Positions 16,567 to 25,578 are shown, counted from the first letter of the stretch. The stretch: 64,000 nucleotides of DNA from BRHc4a sp049323755 (GCA_049323755.1 JBMOPE010000040.1:67457-131456), one strand, 5' to 3'. Program-made: numbers and translations. Notes: generated by a model from the sequence alone, not told the origin.

Positions 16567-17130
16567 TTTAATACCCTTTATTCTTTCCTTAAGATCAGCA
16601 AGGCCGGCCTCAAACCTGGCATTCATCTGTTTAACCACATTTGACCACTCTTCCCTGAAATCCATCATTTCCTGCTCTCTGCCTCTGGCAGCCCTTCCCC
16701 TGCCCATATGACCCCGGGCCTCAAAGTCCTGCCTGAATTTTTCCCTGGTCTGCTCAAGGGCCTGACGGTAATACTTAAGGAGATGATCCACCTCTCCTAT
16801 CAGCTCAGTTATCTGCTTTTTGTCACGCTTAATAAAGAAGATACCCTCCATTGCCCTCCGGTTTGAATCATCTGCCGACTCATCGGGAAAGAGCGCGATA
16901 TTCATTAAGAGCACTTCCTGAATTCCTTCATACACATACTTCTCCAATCCTTCCGGAATACCGGCCAGAGCCCCTGCAAGGTCAAAGTTAATATTGTTCA
17001 GAAAAGATGCTGCAATGGCTCTTCCCCGTGGCATGTTCTCCATCTTCTCTATTTCTTCCCTGGGAGCTTCCTTCATTGCTGCGGCTCTTTCCAGTGCTTT
17101 TTCAAGAGCGGTTTTTATTTTACCTTCCAT
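16564..17130 (-). CDS. Predicted helical protein, unknown function
   Basis: 188 residues when started at the ATG at 17130, which has GGAGAGGAG 11 bases upstream; a longer frame to 17238 lacks a ribosome site. Almost entirely helical and charged: KIKTALEKALERAAAMKEAPREEIEKM at the start, YVYEGIQEVLLMNIALFPDES in the middle, and a basic Arg/Gly-rich segment (GHMGRGRAARGREQE) before the last helix. No Cys, no signal peptide. I do not recognise the family. Confidence 0.6.
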   Translation of the reverse strand: MEGKIKTALEKALERAAAMKEAPREEIEKMENMPRGRAIAASFLNNINFDLAGALAGIPEGLEKYVYEGIQEVLLMNIALFPDESADDSNRRAMEGIFFIKRDKKQITELIGEVDHLLKYYRQALEQTREKFRQDFEARGHMGRGRAARGREQEMMDFREEWSNVVKQMNARFEAGLADLKERIKGIK

Positions 17131-17498
17131 CTGAGTATATTCTCCTCTCCGAAAATCTCTACCGGCTGACTTTTTAACCGGTCCGGCCTTACACAGAAAT
17201 GTGAGTTTTTTTGAATTTTTATTATAGTATACTATCAAATAAAACTAATACCTTCATCTCTAACAATAAATATTCTCATTAATAATAAGGTATTTTATAC
17301 GCACAAACAATGCACCGGGTCCTCAATGCAGGCTGTAGGGCTTGACATTGTCTTCACCTGTGGGCCGGCATGATTCTGGGAAGAAAAATATAATTACAAA
17401 TATAAGAGGTTTTTACAGAGAAAGCATAGAATTTGTAATTAAATGTTGCCAAAAAGCCGATTATATTTTTGGCTAATGTTTATTCCGGAGGGATATTT

Positions 17499-18605
17499 AT
17501 GAAAAAAGTTTGCTTTATGCTTTTGGTTTTATGTTTTGTTTTAACATTATCCTACTCTCCGGCTACAGCCGACGAAATACCGACAGTTTTTTCTGATCTA
17601 ACCGGTACTCACTGGTCTTTTGATATGGTAAAGGCCCTTACCGATAAAAAATGGATAAACGGCTATCCTGATAATACTTTCCGCCCGGAACAAAATGTTA
17701 CCAGATCTGAGCTTGCTGCAATGATCGCCCGGGCTTCAGGAAGCAGCAATTCAGCTATAACCGGTGACCCCGTTTTTTCTGATGTAAGCAGTGCAGACTG
17801 GTTTTACACACCGGTAAGCATCTCCCAGAATTACTTCACCAATGACCCTTCACTTAACGAAGGTCTCTTTCGCCCTGGAGATCTGGCCACAAGGCAGGAA
17901 GCTGCTTCAGCAATAGCAATGGCCGCAGGATTGAGCGGGAGTGACCCGGAGAACTTAAAAATGACATTTAGTGATTACGATTCGATTTTGCCGGTGTACA
18001 GGGGTATTATCTCCACAGCCTTTAAAAATGGCCTGGTTAAGGGCGATACCGGCGGCACTTTACGCCCTGTTTCGTATCTGACCCGCGCTGAGGCAGCCGC
18101 TATGATTTATAATGCGTTTTTTAAAAGCAACGACACTATCGTTGAAATTTTGAAGTCTTATAATTTCAAAGCATTTAGCCAAAATCCGGAAGAATTCAGG
18201 ACAACCGGTCAGGATCTTAAAGATTCCCTGGGGATTTTGGATAACACTACATTAGATTTTTATATTCAGAGAGTTCCTGAAGGAGATATAATACTGGTTT
18301 TTGCCAGGATTGACCCTTTTAAATACTTCTCTTTTTCCGATGTAACATTAAAGGGAAACCCGGATAAAGTAAAAAGTCATGCCGAAAGAATTGCTATAGA
18401 AGCTTCCTCGATGCATCCCGGAGAAAGAATAGTAAGTGTTATTGGCTACGCCAACATTACATTCTATAATACCGCACCGGATGTATACGGCAGTGAGTAT
18501 ACCCAGTATTCAAAGGAAGAAGGCGGCTGGAGGATAACAAGATATTACGCCGCTGCCATGGGACAGGACGGCAAGATCACTGAAACATGGGTTGAAAAGG
18601 ATTAA
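17499..18605 (+). CDS. S-layer homology (SLH) domain protein
   Basis: 368 residues from the ATG at 17499 (GGAGG seven to eight bases upstream). Signal peptide: MKK, hydrophobic VCFMLLVLCFVLTLSY, probable cleavage after ATA. Three SLH repeats follow at about residues 29-80, 92-145 and 155-205, with hallmark endings FRPEQNVTRSELAAMIAR, FRPGDLATRQEAASAIA and LRPVSYLTRAEAAAMIY. SLH modules bind pyruvylated wall polymer, so the protein is anchored at the cell surface. The C-terminal ~150 residues are not recognised. A hairpin GCCAAAAA/TTTTTGGC lies at about 17449-17472, just upstream. Confidence 0.88.
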   Translation: MKKVCFMLLVLCFVLTLSYSPATADEIPTVFSDLTGTHWSFDMVKALTDKKWINGYPDNTFRPEQNVTRSELAAMIARASGSSNSAITGDPVFSDVSSADWFYTPVSISQNYFTNDPSLNEGLFRPGDLATRQEAASAIAMAAGLSGSDPENLKMTFSDYDSILPVYRGIISTAFKNGLVKGDTGGTLRPVSYLTRAEAAAMIYNAFFKSNDTIVEILKSYNFKAFSQNPEEFRTTGQDLKDSLGILDNTTLDFYIQRVPEGDIILVFARIDPFKYFSFSDVTLKGNPDKVKSHAERIAIEASSMHPGERIVSVIGYANITFYNTAPDVYGSEYTQYSKEEGGWRITRYYAAAMGQDGKITETWVEKD

Positions 18606-18682
18606 TATCCCAGAACCATTAAAAACAAAAATCACCCCCATTTTAACAGAGGATGATAAAGACAGAAAAACATTTTTGAGTG

Positions 18683-19165
18683 CTATTCTAAAGCTTCAAA
18701 TATTTCTCTGAAATTATACTCGGAAAAAACCTTTATGCCCGCTCTTTGAAGAATGGCGGCGGTAACCCCGCTGCCTTTTATTTTTCTCCCGGTAAAGGTT
18801 CCGTCATAAACAATGCTGCTGCCGCAGGAGGGGCTTCGTTCCTTTAATATAGCCACTTGCACTCCATGCTCCCTGGCCTTTTTAAGCACTTCCCGGGCGC
18901 CACGGACAAACATGTCGGTACAGTCCTGACCTGAAGGGGTCATAACCCTTGCCTTTCCATCCAGGACCGCATGCCCGTCCCCACCCACAGTTTCATTGGG
19001 TTCCCTGGGGACTCCCCCTCCCCCCAGTAATTCCGGACAGACCGCGAAAGCCTTTCCCTCTTCTACCAATTGTATTATTTCGGGAATATTGTTGTATGTG
19101 CCATTATACTTGCACAAAACACCTGCAAGGCAGCCGCTTACCAGTATAACACCGCTCTTTCCCAT
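18683..19165 (-). CDS. DUF523 family protein
   Basis: 160 residues from the ATG at 19165 (AAAGGGAAAG upstream). Conserved DUF523 motifs: SGCLAGVLCKYNG, CPELLGGGGVPREP, LKERSPSCGSS and the C-terminal GVTAAILQ. The conserved Cys in SGCL, CKY, CPE and PSCG suggest metal or redox chemistry. The family is widespread and its role is not settled. Confidence 0.85.
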   Translation of the reverse strand: MGKSGVILVSGCLAGVLCKYNGTYNNIPEIIQLVEEGKAFAVCPELLGGGGVPREPNETVGGDGHAVLDGKARVMTPSGQDCTDMFVRGAREVLKKAREHGVQVAILKERSPSCGSSIVYDGTFTGRKIKGSGVTAAILQRAGIKVFSEYNFREIFEALE

Positions 19166-19253
19166 TAGCTCTTTCCCTTTTAGAATAATTAATAATAAAT
19201 ATTTTAACACATAAAGAAATGATTAGTTTAAAAAATAAATCCATAATTTTAAA

Positions 19254-19282
19254 AAGAAACCCGGTTAATCCGGGTTTCTTTT
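19254..19282 (-). terminator. Terminator after the carbohydrate-binding gene
   Basis: AAGAAACCCGG and CCGGGTTTCTT pair around ATTAA; the minus strand continues TTTTTAAAA. The plus strand also runs into TTTTGC, so it may work both ways. Confidence 0.8.
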
Positions 19283-19283
19283 G

Positions 19284-19586
19284 CTACACTCTTATCATCC
19301 AGTTATGGCCGCTGTTATTATCCCAGTTGTTTGCGGAGTCCTTGAAGCAGAAAACGCCCCTGTTGTCATTCATTCTTATGGTCTTTTCCCAACCCTTGCC
19401 GGTTTTGTCCATTCTTTGGGTTATGACGTTTTGCCAATGAGTGGGGTCCCCAAATCCACAGTGTAAGAATACCTGGTCTGCACCGGATTTAGCGAGAAGC
19501 CCGTTATATAAAACGGTTACTTCGTTACCATAAGCCGCAGGCCGGACCTCGACGCCCCTCATGGTATCTTGCCATCCCTGTACCAA
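19284..19586 (-). CDS. Stand-alone carbohydrate-binding module (CBM25/CBM53-like)
   Basis: 100 residues. The whole protein is one small beta module: EVTVLYNGLLAKSGADQVFLHCGF, then HWQNVITQRM, WEKTIRM, FKDSANNWDNNSGHNW. The WDNN-x2-x-NW ending and the VYY/HxGF pattern match starch-binding families 25/53. The TTG start has GGGAGGTG eight bases upstream; no signal peptide, so it would stay in the cytoplasm. A glycogen-related or regulatory role is conceivable; no glycoside hydrolase is nearby. Confidence 0.7.
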   Translation of the reverse strand: MVQGWQDTMRGVEVRPAAYGNEVTVLYNGLLAKSGADQVFLHCGFGDPTHWQNVITQRMDKTGKGWEKTIRMNDNRGVFCFKDSANNWDNNSGHNWMIRV

Positions 19587-19703
19587 GAAAAAAGCACCTC
19601 CCGGTAATTTATAGTTTGGTTCACATCACTTATAATGCCACCGGGAGTTTTGATTCTTACATGGAAAATACTTTATAAAAAACATTTCACTGTATATTTT
19701 GGT

Positions 19704-20444
19704 CTATTTTACTTTTATTACACCCAACTCCCTGTCTGCATAATATTTAACCAGTCCGCTGTAAATGGCAAATGCGATCTTGCTCTGATAGGCTGAATTA
19801 AGCAGAAGCTTTTCCTCAGATGGATTGGACAGAAAACCAATCTCAACAATAACTGCCGGAACTTTAGAGTGCCTTATAAAGTAGTCTATCTCTTTGGGCT
19901 TACGCTTGGTATTCCCCAAAACCCTGGTAAGCTCCTGCTGTAAATACCCACTCAGAATTTTGCTATTTTCAGACCCCGGCTGTGAAAAGGTCTGTGCCCC
20001 GCGCTCACTCCGGTCATGAACAAAACTGTTTACATGGATGCTTATAAAGGCATCGGCATTGTTATTGTTGGCTATATCGACCCTCTTTATTAGGTCGGAA
20101 CGTTTTTTATGGGGAGCATCAGGGTCAGCCAGCCATGTGTCACATTCCCTGGTCAGCAATACCACCGATCCTGATTGCCCGAGAATTGTTGCCAGCCTTT
20201 TCGAAACCTCAAGTGTAATATCTTTTTCCAGGGTCCCTGAGGGACTTCTTGACCCCGAGTCCCTACCTCCGTGACCAGGGTCAATCACAATAGTTTTTCC
20301 CGCCAGTACTGGAGAAAGAGCGTCTACCGAGCGCCTCTCAAGCTCATCGGAAATACTTGTCCAGGATCCGTAAACAAATAAACCCAGAAGAAAAGCCAAG
20401 GCCAGTTGCCTGAATTTTAACCTCAAAACCTTTACAACCTGCAT
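19704..20444 (-). CDS. cwlD: N-acetylmuramoyl-L-alanine amidase CwlD
   Basis: 246 residues: N-terminal membrane anchor/signal (LALAFLLGLFVYGSW, residues ~15-29), then an Amidase_3 domain with zinc ligands in IDPGHGGRDSG, the Glu in LEKDITLEV, and ISIHVNSF, plus the late catalytic Glu in VIVEIGFLSNPSEE. In spore formers CwlD helps make muramic-delta-lactam in the cortex. The usual position beside rplM-rpsI matches other spore-forming Firmicutes. Confidence 0.92.
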   Translation of the reverse strand: MQVVKVLRLKFRQLALAFLLGLFVYGSWTSISDELERRSVDALSPVLAGKTIVIDPGHGGRDSGSRSPSGTLEKDITLEVSKRLATILGQSGSVVLLTRECDTWLADPDAPHKKRSDLIKRVDIANNNNADAFISIHVNSFVHDRSERGAQTFSQPGSENSKILSGYLQQELTRVLGNTKRKPKEIDYFIRHSKVPAVIVEIGFLSNPSEEKLLLNSAYQSKIAFAIYSGLVKYYADRELGVIKVK

Positions 20445-20496
20445 TTAACCCCCCCACCTTACAATATAATCATATGTGCGGGAAGGAATAAATATG

Positions 20497-20527
20497 AAAA
20501 AAAGGAAGGCAAAGCCTTCCTTTTTAC
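20497..20527 (-). terminator. Terminator of rplM-rpsI
   Basis: AAGGAAGGC/GCCTTCCTT stem with loop AAA; the minus strand continues TTTTTTTCAT. It lies just after the rpsI stop. Confidence 0.85.
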
Positions 20528-20546
20528 TGTCTGTCCAGTGCATTTT

Positions 20547-20939
20547 TTACCGCTTGGAGTATTGCGGTGCCCTTCTGGCCTTCTTCAGACCATACTTTCT
20601 TCTTTCCTTCATACGTGGGTCCCTTGTAAGGAAACCGGCCTTTTTAAGTACCGGACGCAGGTTGGGGTCAGCCTGGATTAGAGCCCTGGCAATACCCAGT
20701 CGTACTGCACCCGCCTGGCCGCTTACACCGCCGCCATGGGCTTTTACAACGATATCAAACTTCCCGGTGGTTCCGGTAAGCTCCAGAGGCTGGCGAATTA
20801 CCATCTCCAGAACCCTACGTCCAAAATACTCCAAAATCCCCTTGTTGTTTATAGTAATATTACCCTCGCCGGGATTGATGAAAACTCTGGCTATAGCGTT
20901 TTTTCTTCTTCCGGTGCCATAAAATTTTACCTGGGACAC
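20547..20939 (-). CDS. rpsI: 30S ribosomal protein S9
   Basis: 130 residues, normal length. Motifs FYGTGRRKNAIARV at the N-terminus and the basic tail KKARRAPQYSKR whose last residues reach the P-site tRNA. Second gene of the rplM-rpsI operon, 25 bases after rplM. Confidence 0.98.
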   Translation of the reverse strand: MSQVKFYGTGRRKNAIARVFINPGEGNITINNKGILEYFGRRVLEMVIRQPLELTGTTGKFDIVVKAHGGGVSGQAGAVRLGIARALIQADPNLRPVLKKAGFLTRDPRMKERRKYGLKKARRAPQYSKR

Positions 20940-20964
20940 TTTTTCATTTCCCCCTTTCTAACTG

Positions 20965-21393
20965 TTATAAAGACCACGCTTCCGGCGTCTGCGCCTGGTG
21001 CGGATGCTCCGGACCACTATATACTTTCAATTTCTTAGCCATGGCACTTCCAAGACGGTTGTGGGGAAGCATTCCCTCAATGGCCTTTCTCACTGCCAGC
21101 TCGGGCCTGGTGGCCATAAGTGTGGCATAATTGATAGCTTTCAGCCCGCCTGGATAACCGCTGTGCCTGTAATACTTTTTGTTTTGAAGCTTGTTGCCGG
21201 TAAGTGCAATTTTATCGGCATTGATTACAATAACATGATCCCCCGTGTCAACATTCGGAGTGTAGGTAGGCCGGTGCTTGCCGCGCAAAATTTTTGCAGC
21301 TTCGGTAGCAAGTCTGCCGAGCACCTTGCCCTCTGCGTCAAGGATATACCACTTTTTTTCAAGCTCGCCCGGCTTTGCCATATAAGACTTCAT
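20965..21393 (-). CDS. rplM: 50S ribosomal protein L13
   Basis: 142 residues. Family motifs WYILDAEGKVLGRLATEAAK, YTPNVDTGDHVIVINADK and MLPHNRLGSAMAKKLKVY. ATG with GGAGG about nine bases upstream. First gene after the promoter at 21591-21619, which implies a leader of about 190 bases. Confidence 0.98.
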   Translation of the reverse strand: MKSYMAKPGELEKKWYILDAEGKVLGRLATEAAKILRGKHRPTYTPNVDTGDHVIVINADKIALTGNKLQNKKYYRHSGYPGGLKAINYATLMATRPELAVRKAIEGMLPHNRLGSAMAKKLKVYSGPEHPHQAQTPEAWSL

Positions 21394-21590
21394 TTTATTC
21401 TCCCTCCTGAAAAACTAGAAGAAAATAGCTTTTGCTTTTTGATACTTACCCGTTGAAATTTCCTATTGCCCAAGTATTGAAAATCCCCAATTGCCGGCGA
21501 GGCCGGGGCTCAACCGCCTGGCCGGAACAAGAGGCAATTCAAATACCTTAACCACCTATGATTTTAGTATACTGGTAATCTCACACAAGT

Positions 21591-21619
21591 ATTTTATAAC
21601 TACATCATACCGGTGTCAA
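21591..21619 (-). promoter_or_regulatory. Sigma-A-type promoter for rplM-rpsI
   Basis: On the minus strand TTGACA (21619-21614), exactly 17 bases, TAAAAT (21596-21591). The -35 is perfect. The region 21394-21874 otherwise holds only this promoter, the leader and a repeat element; a 63-codon frame inside the repeat is not supported. Confidence 0.75.
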
Positions 21620-21646
21620 GGATATGCTAATCCTGCATAAAATTAC

Positions 21647-21863
21647 TGTCGGGACTCAGAATTCAGAAGTCAGAATTCAGAAGTCCGGGCATTCCTTGTA
21701 TTTCTTCTGAATCTGATAGTGCCACCTGCGGTATGGGCAACTAAACTGATAATACTGATTGTCTTCATTATGAACCACAAAATACAGAGATTTATAAGTC
21801 CAGCTAATCACCTTTTTCGGCTTAAGAGTATAGCCCGAGCCATTCTGAGTTCTGAATTCTGAC
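21647..21863. repeat. Inverted-repeat element, AATTCAGAA family
   Basis: Left end CTGTCGGGACTCAGAATTCAG with further AGAATTCAGAAG units and CCGGGCATTCCTT; right end CATTCTGAGTTCTGAATTCTGACAG. The ends pair. The same terminal sequences bound an element at 28058-28234, and single ends occur at about 8438-8486, 16451-16488, 54740-54775 and 56591-56635. Confidence 0.7.
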
Positions 21864-21874
21864 AGCATAAGGAT

Positions 21875-22633
21875 TCAGTATAAGCAATCCTCATAATATA
21901 CCCGCATAAGACACAATCCCTGGGGTGGAGCTGTAGGCCCCGCCCTGGTCCGGTCCTTTGAAGCAATAATATCCTTAATAATTCCCGGGTGATTTTTACC
22001 CAGTCCTATGTCCAAAAGCGTTCCCACCATAATCCGCACCATGTTGTAAAGAAAGCCGTTTCCCCGGAACACCATATAAACAATGTGCCCCTCTATATTT
22101 ATACTGATGTCGTACAGTGTCCTTACGGTGCTCTTTATCTGCGTACCTTCCGCCTTGAAGGCCGAAAAATCATGTGTTCCCTTTAAGTGGACCACTGCCT
22201 CCCGCATAGCTTCTATGTCAAGACTCCTGGGGAAGAAGAGGCTATATCTCCGCAAAAAAGGGTCAGGAACACGGGAATTATAGACGGTATACCTGTAATC
22301 TTTTGCAGCGGCCGAAAACCTTGAGTGAAAGTCGGGAGGCACCTCAACAGAGTCAACCACAGCTATGTCATAGGGAAGGACACTGTTTAACGCCAGCGGC
22401 ATTTTTTCAGTTGGAATGTTCCACCTGGTGGCGTCAAAGTTTACAACCTGTCCTTTTGCATGAACACCCGCATCGGTCCTGCCCGCCCCTACCACCTGAA
22501 CCTTAAAGCGGGCAAGGCCGGACAGCTCCCTTTCAAGAACTTCCTGAACCGTTGGCAGCCCGGTGCCTCTCTGCTCCTGAAATCCGTGGTACGACGTTCC
22601 ATCATAGGCAATGGTGAGTTTAATGTTTCTCAT
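21875..22633 (-). CDS. truA: tRNA pseudouridine synthase A
   Basis: 252 residues. Makes pseudouridine at positions 38-40 of tRNA anticodon arms. The catalytic Asp lies in GAGRTDAGVHAKGQV; further motifs are YDGTSYHGFQEQ and the C-terminal FLYNMVRIMVGTLLDIG. Stands between ecfT and rplM, the usual Firmicute order. Confidence 0.97.
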   Translation of the reverse strand: MRNIKLTIAYDGTSYHGFQEQRGTGLPTVQEVLERELSGLARFKVQVVGAGRTDAGVHAKGQVVNFDATRWNIPTEKMPLALNSVLPYDIAVVDSVEVPPDFHSRFSAAAKDYRYTVYNSRVPDPFLRRYSLFFPRSLDIEAMREAVVHLKGTHDFSAFKAEGTQIKSTVRTLYDISINIEGHIVYMVFRGNGFLYNMVRIMVGTLLDIGLGKNHPGIIKDIIASKDRTRAGPTAPPQGLCLMRVYYEDCLY

Positions 22634-22673
22634 AGGAAACAGGCTCTTTTCATCCAGACATATTTCATAATTT

Positions 22674-23483
22674 TCACAGGGACAGTGTAATCCGGAGTAA
22701 TACCGCTGCCACCAGGCTGGTTCCGGAAAGTAAAAGGCAAATTCTGTCCGCCTTGGTATAGGTCAGAACCTGCATCCTGGTTCTGCCGGCTCCACCCTGG
22801 TAACAGCGGGCTTCCATAGCCGTTGCAAGTTCGTCGGATCTGCGAAGGGCTCCGGTTATAAGCGGCACCAAAAGGGATACAGCCGCCCTTACCCTCCTTA
22901 CCGGACCCGGGCCATAAAAACCAGCCCCCCTTGCAGTCTGAGCGTTAATTATAATCCGTGCCTCTTCAGAAATAACCGGGACAAAACGTATTGCTATTGC
23001 AACAGCCATAACAATTTCGTGAACCGGTATTCCCAGCCTTCCCAGCGGCTTCAGCAGGGCCTCAATACCGCTGGCCAGGCTTAAGGAAGATGTGGTGGAG
23101 GAAAGAATAATACCTGTGAATATGATTAAAACAAGCCTTATAAATATATCAATAGCAGCTGTCAGTCCCTGAACCGAAACCCTCACAGGTCCTGCCGTAA
23201 AAATTGCCTCTCCTGGCGTAAAAAATACCTGAAAAGATATCGCCAGTATAATTATAAACCCAAGCAGCCTGACCTGCCGCCACAATATGTTGACGGGAAT
23301 CCGGGCCATTATAACCCCGGTGGCTACAAGGATGGCTGATAAGAGCACCCCAGCCCATCCGCCGGCAACAACTGCAGTCATTATAAACAGCCCGCATAGA
23401 AATTTAGTTCTCGGGTCCAGCCGGTGAATGGAAGATTCCATGGGGAGATACTGACCCAGATGTATGCCGTCCAAAGCTCCCAC
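22674..23483 (-). CDS. ecfT: ECF transporter transmembrane subunit EcfT
   Basis: 269 residues with five or so membrane segments (LFIMTAVVAGGWAGVLLSAILVATG, LLGFIIILAISFQVFF, LVLIIFTGIILSSTT, and a C-terminal helix). The two Ala-Arg-Gly coupling motifs expected of EcfT are visible as AQTARGAGF and MEARCYQGG. Joins EcfA1/EcfA2 to exchangeable vitamin-binding S subunits, none of which is encoded here. Confidence 0.95.
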   Translation of the reverse strand: MGALDGIHLGQYLPMESSIHRLDPRTKFLCGLFIMTAVVAGGWAGVLLSAILVATGVIMARIPVNILWRQVRLLGFIIILAISFQVFFTPGEAIFTAGPVRVSVQGLTAAIDIFIRLVLIIFTGIILSSTTSSLSLASGIEALLKPLGRLGIPVHEIVMAVAIAIRFVPVISEEARIIINAQTARGAGFYGPGPVRRVRAAVSLLVPLITGALRRSDELATAMEARCYQGGAGRTRMQVLTYTKADRICLLLSGTSLVAAVLLRITLSL

Positions 23484-23498
23484 CCCCGAAACGCGGCT

Positions 23499-24374
23499 TT
23501 ATCTTTTTAAAGTCATTCTGCGAGCAATCTCATTCTGAATACCGTTCAGGGCCTCTTCAATAGTTAGTGCGGTACTCTCCATACAGAAGCCTATTTGGTT
23601 TAGCCTGTTAACAACTTCGCAGGGGAAAGGCAAATCCAGTCCGGCCTCTTTAATTACCCCCGAATTGGAAAAAACTTGCCTGGTTCCGCCTGCCATTAGT
23701 AACGATCCTTTTTTCAAAACCGCTACCCTGTCCGCCAGCCTTGCTACATCATCCATGCTGTGGCTGGCCATCACCACGGTGGTGCCCCGTTCTTTCCGGA
23801 GATTGGACAGAGCTTCAAATATCTTTCTGCGCCCCCCGGAGTCCATTCCGGCGGTCGGTTCGTCCATAAGAAGAACTGCCGGCCTTACTGCAAGTACCGA
23901 AGCCAGTGCGACCCTTCGCTGTTCTCCACCGCTGAGGGCGTATGGAGAAACCTTCTTTGCCAGCTCTCTGCTTATTCCAACCATATCCAGGGCTTCGGAC
24001 ACCCTGTTATTTACATCCTCAGGGTTAATCCCCAGATTTTTGGGGCCGAAAGAAACTTCCCGGTAGACCGTTTCCTCGAAAAACTGCCTTTCCGGATACT
24101 GAAAGACCAGCCCAACTACTGACCACAGGCTTTTTCTGAATTTTTTCTGCCCGGTGTCAGACCCATTGACCAGCACCCTTCCCCGGTCAGGAAGTATAAG
24201 TCCGTTCATGTGCTGTAAAACAGTGGACTTACCCGAACCGGTATGCCCTATCAGAGCCAGAAATTCTCCCCGCTCCACATCAAGACTGACTCCCGACAGG
24301 CTGACGGTTTGAATTGGAGTGCCAGGGTAATACGAGTGCCAGACATTTTCCATTTTTATAACCGGCATATACAA
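23499..24374 (-). CDS. ecfA2: ECF transporter ATPase EcfA2
   Basis: 291 residues. Walker A GHTGSGKST, Q-loop FQYPERQFF, signature LSGGEQRRVALA, Walker B LLMDEPTAGMD and switch His in ASHSMDD. The FQYPERQ-FEETV pattern separates A2 from A1. Its start overlaps the end of ecfA1 by 19 bases, so translation is coupled. Confidence 0.95.
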   Translation of the reverse strand: MYMPVIKMENVWHSYYPGTPIQTVSLSGVSLDVERGEFLALIGHTGSGKSTVLQHMNGLILPDRGRVLVNGSDTGQKKFRKSLWSVVGLVFQYPERQFFEETVYREVSFGPKNLGINPEDVNNRVSEALDMVGISRELAKKVSPYALSGGEQRRVALASVLAVRPAVLLMDEPTAGMDSGGRRKIFEALSNLRKERGTTVVMASHSMDDVARLADRVAVLKKGSLLMAGGTRQVFSNSGVIKEAGLDLPFPCEVVNRLNQIGFCMESTALTIEEALNGIQNEIARRMTLKR

Positions 24375-25198
24375 CTCACCAGTTCATCCACCGACAGTAC
24401 CGGGTCCGGAATATCAAAACCGCTCTGTCTCAGACGGTTTGCCAGTTCCACAGGCCCCGGGACTTCCAGTCCTATATCTTTGAGCAGGCTTCCGGAACTG
24501 AAAATTTCCGGGGGAGATCCTGCCGATACCAGGCGGCCTTTGTCCATAACAAATACCCTGTCGGCAAAAACAGTTTCTTCTAAAAAGTGTGTTACCATAA
24601 CCAGGGTCATTCTATATCTGGACTTTAAGTTTAACAGAAGTTGTATCAGCGATTTTCTGCCTGCCGGGCCTATCATGGAGGTTGGTTCATCCAAAACCAG
24701 GCATTCGGTTTTCATAGCAATGGCCCCGGCAATGGCCAACAGTTGCTTTTGTCCCCCCGAAAGCATGTGGGGAGGACGTTTGGCAACTTCGGAAAGCCCC
24801 ACAACCGACATGGCATAATCAACAGATTCACGGATTGATCCGGGATTTTGCCCAAGATTTTCAGGGCCGAATGCTATATCTTCCTCCACGGTATTACCTA
24901 TCACCTGATTATCAGGATTCTGGAATACAAACCCTACCCGCCTGCGCACATTAACAAGCCCTGCAGGGTCCCTGGTATCCATTCCATCAACGGTAACGGT
25001 ACCCTCGGTAGGAAGAAGCAGCCCATTAATGTGACGGGCCAGGGTAGATTTCCCCGATCCGTTAGGCCCTATAACAGCTATAAAGTCACCGCGGTTTATA
25101 GTGGCAGTGATTGAGGAAACAGCATTTTCCCGCCTGTTTTCATACCTGTATACAACATTCTTAAAAGAAATGTAGTCAGACCCCGGATTCTGCCGCAA
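24356..25198 (-). CDS. ecfA1: ECF transporter ATPase EcfA1
   Basis: 280 residues. Walker A GPNGSGKST, Q-loop FQNPDNQVIG, signature LSGGQKQLLAIA, Walker B CLVLDEPTSM, His-loop MVTHFLEE. The D-loop, normally SMLDP, reads SMIGPAGR: Gly (GGC) replaces the conserved Asp, a one-base difference from GAC. The frame is otherwise intact. Starts 28 bases after rplQ. Confidence 0.94.
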   Translation of the reverse strand: MRQNPGSDYISFKNVVYRYENRRENAVSSITATINRGDFIAVIGPNGSGKSTLARHINGLLLPTEGTVTVDGMDTRDPAGLVNVRRRVGFVFQNPDNQVIGNTVEEDIAFGPENLGQNPGSIRESVDYAMSVVGLSEVAKRPPHMLSGGQKQLLAIAGAIAMKTECLVLDEPTSMIGPAGRKSLIQLLLNLKSRYRMTLVMVTHFLEETVFADRVFVMDKGRLVSAGSPPEIFSSGSLLKDIGLEVPGPVELANRLRQSGFDIPDPVLSVDELVSCICRL

Positions 25199-25226
25199 AT
25201 CTCCGCCGATATTTACCCCGGCATTG

Positions 25227-25565
25227 TTATACCATTTCCAGTATTACCATCGGGGCAGCGTCCCCCCTGCGGGGCTGTGTTCTGATAATTCTTGTATAGC
25301 CCCCCTGGCGGTCGGCGTACTTGGGCCCGACGGTATCAAAAAGCTTTTTGACTACCTCTTCGTCATACATGTAAGCCAGAGCCTGCCTACGGGCAGCCAG
25401 GTCTCCCTTTTTGGCCAGGGTAACCATTTTTTCGGCAATGCTTTTAACCTCTTTAGCACGGGTTTCGGTGGTTGTAATACGGTTCTCCTTAATTAAGGAG
25501 GTAACCAGATTTCTCAGCATGGCCTTACGGTGCCCGGTTGTCAGTCCCATTCTCTGATAGCCCAC
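25227..25565 (-). CDS. rplQ: 50S ribosomal protein L17
   Basis: 112 residues. N-terminal MGYQRMGLTTGHRKAMLRNLVTSLI and ETRAKEVKSIAEKMVTLAK are diagnostic; ends PRRGDAAPMVILEMV. Last gene of the rpsM-rpsK-rpsD-rpoA-rplQ group, 13 bases after rpoA. Confidence 0.98.
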   Translation of the reverse strand: MGYQRMGLTTGHRKAMLRNLVTSLIKENRITTTETRAKEVKSIAEKMVTLAKKGDLAARRQALAYMYDEEVVKKLFDTVGPKYADRQGGYTRIIRTQPRRGDAAPMVILEMV

Positions 25566-25578
25566 CGCTCATCCCTCC

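Noticed and set aside
17342..17375. TTGACA as a promoter -35 before the SLH gene
   Set aside because: No acceptable -10 at 16-18 bases (CCGGCA at 17).
21677..21868. 63-codon frame between rplM and truA
   Set aside because: Its two ends are the inverted repeats of the AATTCAGAA element and it has no ribosome site.
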